Position numbers and translations under genes: made by a program. From CAYWCV01 sp964629885 (GTDB lineage Bacteria; Bacteroidota; Rhodothermia; Balneolales; CAYWCV01), in assembly GCA_964629885.1 (NCBI GenBank), contig CAZVRJ010000028.1, positions 1 to 30,629 of the forward strand: a DNA stretch of 30,629 nucleotides. Reading direction: 5' to 3'. A model generated the notes under the pieces. That model saw only the letters and a list, made by a program, of their open reading frames with translations, ran no database searches and was not told the origin of the DNA. This document shows, piece by piece, positions 1-7,172 of this stretch. How positions within the stretch are numbered: position 1 is the first letter of the stretch; every line of letters starts with the position of its first letter.

Positions 1-204
1 GAACTCGCCCTCTTTTACGAAGGGGATGTTTCCATGCGGCAGTCCCGACTTATCCATGGGCACGCTGCTCATGGCGTACTTTCCGTAGAGCTTGCGCTCT
101 TCGGGATTGGTGAGGCTATATATAAGGTGTGCTGCCGGGATGATCTGGTCTGTATCGATATTGTCGCCCAATACGAAGGCTTTTCCGCGGATGATATTGC
201 TCAT
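1..204 (-). CDS. leuD: 3-isopropylmalate dehydratase small subunit (partial, C-terminus outside window)
   Basis: This is the N-terminal 68 residues of LeuD, which pairs with LeuC to isomerise 2-isopropylmalate to 3-isopropylmalate in leucine synthesis in the cytoplasm. The visible protein begins MSNIIRGKAFVLGDNIDTDQ; the DNIDTDQIIP stretch is the hallmark N-terminal motif of aconitase-family small (swivel) subunits, and HGNIPFVKEGEF further on also matches the family. The ATG at 204 is five bases after the leuC stop, so the two subunits are almost certainly cotranscribed and cotranslated. No strong Shine-Dalgarno sequence is visible. The rest of the gene, including the substrate-binding loop, is beyond the left edge. 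Confidence 0.93.
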   Translation of the reverse strand, partial: MSNIIRGKAFVLGDNIDTDQIIPAAHLIYSLTNPEERKLYGKYAMSSVPMDKSGLPHGNIPFVKEGEF

Positions 205-209
205 TTTGC

Positions 210-1514
210 TCAGGATAGGAATTCGCGTGGATCGGTGAGGTGGCCGGTCATTGCCGATGCAGCCACGGTATAGGGTGAGGCGAGGTACACTTGTGCCTGC
301 TTGGAGCCCATGCGTCCCGGGAAGTTCCGGTTGGTCGTACTCACGCAGACCTCGTCGCTCTGAAGGCGGCCGAAGGTATCGGCCGGACCACCGAGGCAGG
401 CGGCACAGGACGGAAGGCCCATCTTGGCGCCCGCGCTTTCGAAGATATCCCAAATGGTCTGGCCATTGATGGTGTCGACCTTCATGCGCTGGCTGATTTC
501 GGTGGTGGCGGGTACTACAAATGTATCGACTTTCAATTCATGACCTTGGATCAACCGAGCAGCAGCCTCAAAATCGCTCAATTTACCACCAGTGCATGAG
601 CCGATGTAGGCACGGGTTATCTTGGTGCCCTGCACCTCACGCACTGTCGCCTTGTTGTCAGGTGAGTGTGGCTTGGCGACCATCGGTACGAGATCCTTCG
701 ACTTGTACACTCGAATGCTGTGGTATTCGCAACCCGGGTCGTTGTACACTGGGTTGTAGGGAGCCGAAGTGCGTTCTGCGACATAGTCGAACGTGGTCTG
801 GTCCGGCTCGATCACGCCATTTTTGCCGCCGGCCTCGATCACCATGTTGGTGAGGGTCATGCGCCCCTCCATGTCCATCCGCATCACTCCGTCGCCGGCA
901 AACTCCATGGCACGGTAATTGGCACCGTCGACCCCAATGTCACCGATAATTTGCAGGATGAGGTCTTTAGGTTGAACATATGGAGGGATTTCGCCCTCGA
1001 ACACGAACTTCATGGTCTCAGGCACTTTTACCCATAGCTTGCCGGTGCCGAGGATGAAGGCGGCGTCGGTATTGCCGATTCCGGTCGAAAACAGACCAAA
1101 AGCCCCCGCCATACAGGTATGCGAGTCGGTTCCGAAGATCACGGTACCCGGTAGGGTGAATCCCTCCTCGGGCATGGCCATGTGGCAGACGCCCTTGTAG
1201 CGGTCGGTGCCGACATCGTAGTAATTGGGGATGTTGTGCTCGGCCACGAACTCACGCAGCAGCTCGACGTTGCGGTTGGCGTAGGAGTCGGCCGTGAAGA
1301 TGTAGTGGTCGGGTATGATCACTAGCTTGTTGCGGTCCCATACCTGGGCGTCTTCTCCAAATTCTCGTTTAAAGATGCCGAAGGTCGGCGGACCGCACAC
1401 ATCGTGGGTGAGCAGGATGTCGACATCGATCCAGATGTTCTCGCCTGGTCGCACAAATGGGCGACTCGCGTGTTGGGCCAGGATCTTTTCAGTGAGCGTC
1501 ATCGGTTTTTGCAT
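210..1514 (-). CDS. leuC: 3-isopropylmalate dehydratase large subunit
   Basis: LeuC is the catalytic, 4Fe-4S-binding subunit of isopropylmalate isomerase. The 434-aa length matches the shorter LeuC/homoaconitase-type subgroup rather than the ~466-aa E. coli form. Three cluster cysteines are visible: C307 in YIGSCTGG, and C370 and C373 in LPSCAACLGGP. GTDSHTCMAGAFG and TNRNFPGRMG are further aconitase-superfamily motifs. The start at 1514 gives MQKPMTLTEK; an alternative ATG at 1502 (MTLTEKILAQHA) fits the usual family N-terminus equally well. It lies 6 bases after leuA and 5 before leuD. A related homoaconitase role is possible from sequence alone, but the leuA and ilv neighbours make leucine synthesis by far the likeliest. 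Confidence 0.95.
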   Translation of the reverse strand: MQKPMTLTEKILAQHASRPFVRPGENIWIDVDILLTHDVCGPPTFGIFKREFGEDAQVWDRNKLVIIPDHYIFTADSYANRNVELLREFVAEHNIPNYYDVGTDRYKGVCHMAMPEEGFTLPGTVIFGTDSHTCMAGAFGLFSTGIGNTDAAFILGTGKLWVKVPETMKFVFEGEIPPYVQPKDLILQIIGDIGVDGANYRAMEFAGDGVMRMDMEGRMTLTNMVIEAGGKNGVIEPDQTTFDYVAERTSAPYNPVYNDPGCEYHSIRVYKSKDLVPMVAKPHSPDNKATVREVQGTKITRAYIGSCTGGKLSDFEAAARLIQGHELKVDTFVVPATTEISQRMKVDTINGQTIWDIFESAGAKMGLPSCAACLGGPADTFGRLQSDEVCVSTTNRNFPGRMGSKQAQVYLASPYTVAASAMTGHLTDPREFLS

Positions 1515-1520
1515 AAAGGA

Positions 1521-2711
1521 TCAGGCGCTTTTGTAGGTGTTGTAGGAGTCGAAACGTGGTATGTTGAGCTCGGTGCACAAGGTGCTAATATCGGAATCAT
1601 GGACGATCTTCTTTCTGTCGGCCATGGCTGTCACGGCTTCGTAGAGCGTGTTGAGCAAATCGCCCGAGCAATCGAAGCCCAAGTCGGATGTTTTTTTACA
1701 CAAGGCACGGCGTCCGCTGTGCTTTCCGATAACAAGTTGGTTCACTGGAACACCGACCGATTCAGGCGTCATGATTTCATAGGTGAGGGGGTTCTTTATC
1801 ACACCGTCTTGATGAATGCCCGCCTCGTGGGCAAAGGCGTTGACGCCTACGATGGCCTTGTTGCGTTGAACGTCGTTTCCTGTTATTTCGGCCAACATCC
1901 GGCTGGTCGGGTAGATTTGCTCGCTGTCGATCTTGGTATCGCGGCCAAATTGCAGATGTCGAGTGCGCAGCGCCATCACGATCTCTTCGAGGGAGGCGTT
2001 GCCGGCACGTTCGCCGATGCCGTTCATGGTGCATTCGATCTGGACGGCGCCGTTCAGCACTCCTGAGAGTGAGTTGGCGACTGCAAGACCGAGGTCATTA
2101 TGGCAGTGGACACTCAAGATGGCTTTGTCCATGTTGTTGATGCGCTCGTGAAGATATTTGATCATGGCTCCATATTCCCACGGTACGGCGTAGCCTACTG
2201 TGTCGGGCACGTTGATCACACTTGCTCCGGCTTCGATTGCGGCCGAGAAGATGTCGACCAAAAAGGCGGCATCGGTGCGTGAGGCGTCCTCGGCGCTGAA
2301 CTCGACTATATCGCAGCGTTCTCGGGCGTAACTCACGGCCTCAACCGCACTTTTGATGGCCTGTTCGCGAGTAATATTCAGCTTGTACTTGAGGTGGATG
2401 TCGCTCGTGGCGATGAAGGTGTGGATGCGTGGCTTTTCGGCATCTTGAAGCGCCTCCCAAGCCCGGTCGATGTCCTCTTTCTTGGTGCGTGCCAAAGCGG
2501 CCACCTCGCAGCCCTCAATGGACCTTGCCACTTGTCGAACGGCCTCGAAGTCGCCCTGGCTGGCGATGGGAAAACCGGCCTCGATCACATCGACCCCTAG
2601 TAGCGACAGTTGCCGGGCCAGTCGAAGCTTCTCCTGAAGGTTCATGCTGAATCCGGGCGACTGCTCGCCGTCACGTAGGGTTGTGTCGAAGATGATGATG
2701 TGATTATTCAT
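1521..2711 (-). CDS. leuA: 2-isopropylmalate synthase, short form without regulatory domain
   Basis: Condenses acetyl-CoA with 2-ketoisovalerate, the first committed step to leucine. The DRE-TIM metallolyase barrel is clear: DTTLRDGEQSPG (residues 9-20, with R13 and D14), VHCHNDLG (H202 and H204 as metal ligands), and GIGERAGNASLEE. The HEAGIHQDG segment and a C-terminal DRKKIVHDSDI segment are the linker subdomains. The protein ends at 396 residues, where E. coli LeuA (about 520) continues into the LeuA_dimer domain that binds leucine; that domain is absent. leuC starts six bases further on, so there is no room for a split-off regulatory domain. Homocitrate or citramalate synthase are alternative readings for a short DRE-TIM enzyme, but the operon favours LeuA. 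Confidence 0.9.
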   Translation of the reverse strand: MNNHIIIFDTTLRDGEQSPGFSMNLQEKLRLARQLSLLGVDVIEAGFPIASQGDFEAVRQVARSIEGCEVAALARTKKEDIDRAWEALQDAEKPRIHTFIATSDIHLKYKLNITREQAIKSAVEAVSYARERCDIVEFSAEDASRTDAAFLVDIFSAAIEAGASVINVPDTVGYAVPWEYGAMIKYLHERINNMDKAILSVHCHNDLGLAVANSLSGVLNGAVQIECTMNGIGERAGNASLEEIVMALRTRHLQFGRDTKIDSEQIYPTSRMLAEITGNDVQRNKAIVGVNAFAHEAGIHQDGVIKNPLTYEIMTPESVGVPVNQLVIGKHSGRRALCKKTSDLGFDCSGDLLNTLYEAVTAMADRKKIVHDSDISTLCTELNIPRFDSYNTYKSA

Positions 2712-2740
2712 TGTATCGGGCTGTTACGTTTGATTGGTTA

Positions 2741-2980
2741 GACGCCTGTGGCGTAGGTCCTTCACTTCGTTCAGGATGACAGTGACTTAGTTGGCAGGGT
2801 GAGATGTCTTCGACATATGTCCCGACGTTGTCGGGATGACAGTGCCGTTGTGGTGGAGATGTCTTCGACATAGGTCCCGACGTTGTCGGGATGACAGTGC
2901 CGTTGTGGTGGAGATGTCTTCGACATAGGTCCTTACAGGATGACAACGCCGTTGTTAAAGATGTAAGTCGCCTACGGCGA
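2741..2980. repeat. Cluster of short palindromic intergenic elements between ilvC and leuA
   Basis: The 281-bp gap between ilvC and leuA is filled with small hairpin-forming palindromes. Examples are ACGCC-TGT-GGCGT (2742-2754), a CTTCACTTCGTTCAGGATGAC unit near 2760-2780, ATGTC-TTC-GACAT within each 55-bp unit, CCCGAC-GTT-GTCGGG (2821-2835, repeated at +55), and TCGCC-TAC-GGCGA (2968-2980). Most are attached to a common GGATGAC tail. When translated on the minus strand they give a HPERSEG peptide, a familiar artefact of this repeat class in many genomes. They would fold in the ilvC-leuA mRNA and may act as processing or partial termination sites; that function is inference. Confidence 0.8.
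2801..2945. repeat. 55-bp tandem repeat, about 2.6 copies
   Basis: Units start with GAGATGTCTTCGACAT at 2801, 2856 and 2911, exactly 55 bp apart. The first two are complete and differ by one base in that stretch (CATATGT versus CATAGGT) plus the junction; the third is cut short and ends in ACAGGATGACA. Each full unit contains two palindromes, ATGTC-TTC-GACAT and CCCGAC-GTT-GTCGGG. It lies between ilvC and leuA, so copy-number change would alter the number of hairpins in the operon mRNA. Confidence 0.9.
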
Positions 2981-2992
2981 AGTCATCCCCGA

Positions 2993-3982
2993 TCACCGCT
3001 TGATCCAGCTCATCATGCCGCGGAGTTCTTTGCCGACTTTCTCGATTTGGAGCTCCTCGTGCTGACGGCGCAGGGAGGTCATCACGGCGCGGCCGGTTTG
3101 ATTTTCCATGATAAACTCGCGGGCAAAGGTTCCGTCTTGAACGCGCTTGAGCACTTCTTTCATTTTTGCTTCGGTGGTTTCGTCGATCACTTTTGGGCCG
3201 ACACTCATTCCACCGTATTCGGCGGTGTCGCTCACTGAGTAGTACATTCCGGCAATTCCACCTTCGTAGAAGAGGTCCACAATGAGCTTTAGCTCGTGCA
3301 AGCACTCGAAGTAGGCGATTTCAGGCTTGTATCCGGCGTCGACCAGCGTTTTGAATCCTGCTTTGATCAATTCGGTAACGCCACCACACAGAACGGCCTG
3401 CTCACCGAAGAGGTCGGTTTCTGTCTCTTCACGGAAGGTGGTTTCGATCACTCCGGCGCGGGTGCCACCAATCCCTTTGGCGTAGGCCAGTGCCGTTTTA
3501 CGAGCCTTGCCCGATGCATCTTGATAGATGGCGAAAAGGCATGGAACGCCGAAACCTTCTTTGTAGACGCGGCGCACTAGGTGTCCTGGACCCTTTGGCG
3601 CCACCATGAACACGTCGGTTCCAGCAGGAGGCACTATCTGATTGTAGTGGATGTTGAATCCGTGCGCAAATGCCAAGGAAGCACCCTTTTTCAAGTTAGG
3701 TCTGATGTCGGATTCCCAAGTGGCACGCTGGCTTTGGTCTGGGATCAATATCATTACGATGTCGGCCTGTTTCACAGCTTCGGCAGTTGGCATCGATTTC
3801 AAACCATCTTTCTTGGCTTTTGCATTGAAGTCGCTATCGGGTCTGAGTCCGACCACAACATTAACACCGCTTTCGTGTAGATTGAGGGCGTGGGCATGGC
3901 CTTGGCTACCGTAGCCGATAACAGCAACGGTCTTTTTTGCAAGGTGTTTGAGGTCGGCGTCGTTATCGTAGTACAATTTCAT
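2993..3982 (-). CDS. ilvC: Ketol-acid reductoisomerase (class I)
   Basis: Converts acetolactate or acetohydroxybutyrate to the dihydroxy acids of valine and isoleucine synthesis, using NAD(P)H and Mg2+. The 329-aa length matches the class I enzyme. The Rossmann motif GYGSQGHAHALNLHESG is near residues 23-39, followed by the GLRPDSDF cofactor-specificity loop. AFAHGFNIHY holds the catalytic histidine, DLFGEQAVLCGG the metal-binding Asp/Glu, and ECLHELKLIVDL the C-terminal domain glutamates. It sits 36 bases downstream of ilvN and is followed by the palindrome cluster before leuA. I cannot decide between NADH and NADPH use from the loop by eye. Confidence 0.97.
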   Translation of the reverse strand: MKLYYDNDADLKHLAKKTVAVIGYGSQGHAHALNLHESGVNVVVGLRPDSDFNAKAKKDGLKSMPTAEAVKQADIVMILIPDQSQRATWESDIRPNLKKGASLAFAHGFNIHYNQIVPPAGTDVFMVAPKGPGHLVRRVYKEGFGVPCLFAIYQDASGKARKTALAYAKGIGGTRAGVIETTFREETETDLFGEQAVLCGGVTELIKAGFKTLVDAGYKPEIAYFECLHELKLIVDLFYEGGIAGMYYSVSDTAEYGGMSVGPKVIDETTEAKMKEVLKRVQDGTFAREFIMENQTGRAVMTSLRRQHEELQIEKVGKELRGMMSWIKR

Positions 3983-4018
3983 GGATAAAGGGAAGTTGTT
4001 GATGGGTAATGGGTTGTG

Positions 4019-4540
4019 TTATCCAGCGGTTTCAGTTCCTGACGTTGTCATGAGGATGGAGTCGCGGCTCATGGCCACCGTTCCTGTGCGAGCCACCTCT
4101 AGCAGACCGAATGGACGGAGCATACCGATGGCGGCATCCAGTTTATCGGATTTGCCAGTCATTTCGAGAGTGAGACTCGTGGGCGAGATGTCAACGATGT
4201 TTGCCTTAAAGATGGATGCGATTTGAATGATCTCGCCACGATTGGTGATGGTGGCCGACACCTTAATAAGTGCAAGTTCTCGTTGGACAAAAGCTTGCGA
4301 TGTGAGGTCCTCGACCGTGAGGACATCCACCAAGTTGTTCAGGTGCATCGTGATCTGGTATATCACTCTTGCATCGCCGCTTGTGGTGATTGTAATCCGT
4401 GATACACCGGGAGTGACGCCCTCGCCAACTGTAATGCTGGAGATGTTGAAGCCGCGGCCGGTGAACAGACCGACTATGCGCGAGAGCACATTGTAGGTGT
4501 CGACTACGGTGAGTGATATGGTGTGGGTGAGGAAGGACAT
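4019..4540 (-). CDS. ilvN: Acetolactate synthase small (regulatory) subunit
   Basis: Regulatory partner of IlvB, binding valine through an N-terminal ACT domain and stimulating the catalytic subunit. The ACT domain spans about residues 4-78 and includes VLSRIVGLFTGRGFNISS, the family's best-conserved stretch. The following ~80 residues match the ALS small-subunit C-terminal domain (RELALIKVSAT, then LEMTGKSDKLDAAIGMLRPFG). At 173 aa it is the normal length of the IlvH type. The ATG at 4540 directly abuts a (TAAGACG)3 heptamer array. No Shine-Dalgarno sequence is visible upstream, so the array occupies the place where a ribosome-binding site would be. Confidence 0.95.
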   Translation of the reverse strand: MSFLTHTISLTVVDTYNVLSRIVGLFTGRGFNISSITVGEGVTPGVSRITITTSGDARVIYQITMHLNNLVDVLTVEDLTSQAFVQRELALIKVSATITNRGEIIQIASIFKANIVDISPTSLTLEMTGKSDKLDAAIGMLRPFGLLEVARTGTVAMSRDSILMTTSGTETAG

Positions 4541-4560
4541 AAGACGTAAGACGTAAGACG
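4540..4560. repeat. Heptamer array (TAAGACG)x3 abutting the ilvN start codon
   Basis: Three perfect 7-bp units lie at 4540-4546, 4547-4553 and 4554-4560 on the plus strand. The first base of the array is also the complement of the A of the ilvN ATG, so on the mRNA the start codon follows three ACGTCTT units directly. A degenerate TAGTAAG unit follows at 4561. Confidence 0.9.
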
Positions 4561-4633
4561 TAGTAAGGACTTAGGAAGGAGGATTGAGGAAGATGGAAGA
4601 ACGATCTGTTTGATTTTGCAATTGTCTAATGAC

Positions 4634-4668
4634 CAATCACTAATCACTAGTCACTAATCACTAGTCAC
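4634..4668. repeat. Heptamer array (TARTCAC)x4 carrying the ilvB stop codon
   Basis: Four units TAATCAC, TAGTCAC, TAATCAC, TAGTCAC occupy 4641-4668, with a related CAATCAC at 4634. The ilvB stop (TAG on the minus strand, complement at 4661-4663) falls inside the array, so the last ilvB residues SD are repeat-encoded. Read on the minus strand, the array is a series of TAGTGAY units with stop codons in more than one frame. Confidence 0.9.
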
Positions 4669-6439
4669 TACTTGGGTCTTCCTCGACCATGTCGTAGAAG
4701 CTCATGCCGGCGGGGATCATGGGGTATACGTTTTCTTCGGCTTTGACCACGAAATCCATCACGACTGGTTGGTCGGTGATCTTCATTGCGGCCTCAAGGG
4801 TTGGGCGGACTTCGTCGGGATGCGTGGCGCGCAAGCCGACCGCGCCGTATGCCTCGGCAAGCTTCACGAAATCGGGGTTACTTGGTTCGAGGTGACTGTG
4901 CGAATATCTGCGTCCATAGAATAGTTGCTGCCACTGGCGCACCATGCCGAGGTAGCCGTTGTTGAGGATGGCAATTTTCACCGGAATCTTGTAATGGGCC
5001 GCTGTAGTCAGTTCCCATGGGGTCATCTGGAATCCACCGTCTCCTACAATGGCGAACACGGTTCGTTCAGGACATCCAACTGCTGCGCCTAAAGCGGCAG
5101 GGAAACCGAATCCCATTGTTCCGAGTCCACCGCTATTGATCCACGAACGTGGATGGTTGAACTGGTAATATTGGGCGGCCCACATCTGGTGCTGGCCAAC
5201 GTCGGCTGTGACGATGGCATCGCCATTTGTGATTTCGGAAATCTGCTGAATTACCCGTTGCGGCATGATGATACCGTTGGGTTGGTCGAATTTTAGTGGG
5301 TGCGCCTGTTTGACGGTGGTGAGGTAATTATTCCAAGCCGAATAATCGGATTTCTTAAGTTGTTTCGTGATCTTCGGGAGGATATCCTTCACATTGCCAA
5401 CCAGAGGCACATCGACGATGATGTTCTTGTTTACGCACGCAGGGTCGATATCGATGTGAATCTTCTTGGAGTGGGGGCTGAAATCCGACAGGCGGCCGGT
5501 CACCCTGTCGTCGAAGCGGGAACCGACGGCAATAAGCACATCACACTCATGTACGGCTGTATTCGCATACCAGGTACCGTGCATGCCAAGCATTCCGAGA
5601 GAAAGCGGATGGCTTTCTGGAAAAGCGCCTAATCCCATGAGCGTGGTTGTTACCGGGATGCCGAAAGTCATCGCCAAAGTGCGAAGTTCTTCGTGAGCTT
5701 CGCCCAAAATGACGCCGCCACCAACATAAAGCACTGGTTTCCGAGCACTAGAAATGAGGTTTGCGGCTTCTTCAATGCGTCCTGCGATATTGTCGAACTG
5801 GGGGAGTGTCATGCGTCTGGCAGATTCCCGAGCGACGGGCTTACGGTATACCGTCTTGCTGAACAACATATCTTTCGGAAGGTCGACTACTACTGGGCCA
5901 GGTCTGCCGGACTTGGCGATCATAAACGCGTCAGCGAGAATCTGGGGCAGTGAAGCGGCATCTTTAACGAGGAAGCTGTGCTTTGTTATGGGCCGGGTAA
6001 TACCGATGATGTCGGCCTCCTGAAAGGCGTCGTTGCCGATCATGTTCGTAGGGACTTGACCTGTGAGCACAACCATGGGAATCGAATCGGAGAACGCCGT
6101 TGCTATGCCACTTACGGTGTTGGTAGCGCCTGGGCCGCTTGTCGCCAAAACAACACCAACTCTACCAGTTGCTCGGCTGTATCCATCGGCAGCGTGCGTG
6201 CCACCTTGCTCATGACGCACGAGGATGTGATTCAACTCGGGAATCTTGTAGAGCATATCGTAGACGCCCAATACGACACCACCCGGATACCCGAAAATCG
6301 TGTCTACCCCGAGGTCAAGCAGGGATCGAATCAAGATTTCACCACCAGTGATAGGCTCGGCTGATGTCTGAAGTTTCAGATCAACAGAAGTGAGCTTGGA
6401 TGCTGGTTTATGGTCGCTTTTGGCAGTTACTGCGTTCAT
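4661..6439 (-). CDS. ilvB: Acetolactate synthase large (catalytic) subunit
   Basis: Thiamine-diphosphate enzyme joining pyruvate to pyruvate or 2-ketobutyrate, the first common step of valine, leucine and isoleucine synthesis. The 592 residues show all three domains. The N-terminal PYR domain has GYPGG and the catalytic Glu (E77) in VRHEQGGTHAADGYSRATG. The central domain has VGGGVILGEAHEEL. The C-terminal PP domain has the Mg2+/ThDP signature running from GDGGFQM to AILNNG (about 466-495). The first ~29 residues are a non-conserved extension before the family start. It is the first gene of the ilv-leu cluster, and the 120-bp gap to ilvN is filled mainly by heptamer repeats. ilvD is not in the window. 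Confidence 0.97.
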   Translation of the reverse strand: MNAVTAKSDHKPASKLTSVDLKLQTSAEPITGGEILIRSLLDLGVDTIFGYPGGVVLGVYDMLYKIPELNHILVRHEQGGTHAADGYSRATGRVGVVLATSGPGATNTVSGIATAFSDSIPMVVLTGQVPTNMIGNDAFQEADIIGITRPITKHSFLVKDAASLPQILADAFMIAKSGRPGPVVVDLPKDMLFSKTVYRKPVARESARRMTLPQFDNIAGRIEEAANLISSARKPVLYVGGGVILGEAHEELRTLAMTFGIPVTTTLMGLGAFPESHPLSLGMLGMHGTWYANTAVHECDVLIAVGSRFDDRVTGRLSDFSPHSKKIHIDIDPACVNKNIIVDVPLVGNVKDILPKITKQLKKSDYSAWNNYLTTVKQAHPLKFDQPNGIIMPQRVIQQISEITNGDAIVTADVGQHQMWAAQYYQFNHPRSWINSGGLGTMGFGFPAALGAAVGCPERTVFAIVGDGGFQMTPWELTTAAHYKIPVKIAILNNGYLGMVRQWQQLFYGRRYSHSHLEPSNPDFVKLAEAYGAVGLRATHPDEVRPTLEAAMKITDQPVVMDFVVKAEENVYPMIPAGMSFYDMVEEDPSSD

Positions 6440-6459
6440 GGTTTTTTGTGATCAGGTTA

Positions 6460-6510
6460 GCTTTCTTCGGAAGCCACCTGTTACTCATGAACAATAAGCG
6501 GTCGCTTCCG
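6460..6510 (-). promoter_or_regulatory. Candidate leader with alternative hairpins upstream of ilvB
   Basis: In the 5' leader of ilvB (mRNA is minus strand), CGGAAGC (complement of 6504-6510) pairs perfectly with GCTTCCG (complement of 6468-6474), and a nested TGTT/AACA stem lies inside. The first arm can instead pair locally as AAGC-GACC-GCTT (6496-6507), and the second arm can pair downstream as GCTT with AAGC (6460-6474). The pairings are mutually exclusive. No U-run follows, so a classical rho-independent attenuator is not seen. The arms of the alternatives are only 4 bp, so this is a suggestion, not a demonstrated structure. Confidence 0.35.
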
Positions 6511-6519
6511 GGTCGGTAG

Positions 6520-6777
6520 TTAGACTAGTAGAATTAGGAGGGCGAGGGGAGCAAGAGCAAGAGCAAGAGCAAGAGCAGGAGGTTGTTCGTATGATCTACC
6601 TATGGACGTAATACATTGGTCATTGATAACCAGGTTGAGGGCTTCAAGCACACCAGTCTCTGCGTATCGTGTGTGATACACGCCAACAGGCTTAATTTGT
6701 ATTGGTATCAAATCCATTGGTAAATCAAATTTTCTCTGAGATAGAAGTCTATTCAACCGATGTTGAGAGTTCTGCAA
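6520..6777 (-). other. Small ORF of doubtful status with Leu/Ile/Val-rich end
   Basis: An 85-codon open frame ends 80 bases before the ilvB start. I do not recognise it with confidence. The middle (KPVGVYHTRYAETG) faintly resembles the first strand of TsaA/TrmO-type proteins, which could mean a gene remnant. Its last 14 codons are LALAPLALLILLV-like: the first part is the translation of a GAGCAA microsatellite, while the final CTC CTA ATT CTA CTA GTC TAA is outside it and includes three CTA leucine codons. It could be noncoding, a decayed gene, or an over-long version of a leader peptide for the ilv operon. No ribosome-binding site is visible. Confidence 0.25.
6550..6579. repeat. Hexamer microsatellite (AGCAAG)n upstream of ilvB
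   Basis: Four perfect AGCAAG units plus AGCAGG occupy 6550-6579. A shorter stretch in the opposite orientation (CTTGCTGTTGCTCTTGC) lies at 6789-6805, so the two could pair across about 210 bases. The same hexamer in the TTGCTC orientation is expanded inside the coding region at 24801-24872. Confidence 0.85.
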
Positions 6778-6806
6778 CTGCTGTTGTTCTTGCTGTTGCT
6801 CTTGCC

Positions 6807-7103
6807 TAGATACCCAATCTGATCTGCGAAAACAAGCCCTAGGAGTGCGTATGGGACGATAATGGGGTCAATACGACTTAATCAAGATTGGTAATGGTTG
6901 ATATTGTTAATTAAAAAATAAGGCAATTATCCAAAAACAATTAAACAAAGTGTGGTATGAAAGCGGTTTTTTAATTATTTATATCAAAATAAAAATAAAT
7001 TAAAAAAATATGGTGATGTATCAGTTTCAAAGACAAAAATAATTAATGATGCTAACAAATATACCTATAATACATGACTATGTAACATATATAAAGAATA
7101 GTA
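6807..7103. other. AT-rich stretch without a recognisable gene
   Basis: From about 6880 to 7103 the sequence becomes strongly A/T-rich with poly-A and TTAATTAA-like tracts, unlike the surrounding genes. It lies between the ilv leader and the terminator of the TonB receptor gene. It probably holds the promoter region for the minus-strand ilv operon, but I could not choose a convincing -35/-10 pair. No tRNA or ncRNA is apparent. Confidence 0.5.
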
Positions 7104-7139
7104 AATAAAAACCGCCACCCCAGTCACGGAATGGCGGTT
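7104..7139 (-). terminator. Rho-independent terminator of the TonB receptor gene
   Basis: AACCGCCA (7110-7117) and TGGCGGTT (7132-7139) form a perfect 8-bp stem with a 14-nt loop. Read on the minus strand, the hairpin is followed by TTTTTATTTA. It lies 34 bases beyond the receptor stop codon at 7173, as expected for an intrinsic terminator. Confidence 0.85.
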
Positions 7140-7172
7140 GAGGTTGTGTGTCAAACAAAAACGTCCTTGGAC

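Noticed and set aside
2704..2946. 80-aa minus-strand ORF containing HPERSEG
   Set aside because: It is a translation of the intergenic palindromic repeats; this peptide is a common artefact of such repeats and the frame has no domain or ribosome-binding site.
2712..2992. CRISPR-like array (55-bp periodic repeats)
   Set aside because: The whole unit including the would-be spacer is repeated, there are fewer than three units and no cas genes are nearby.
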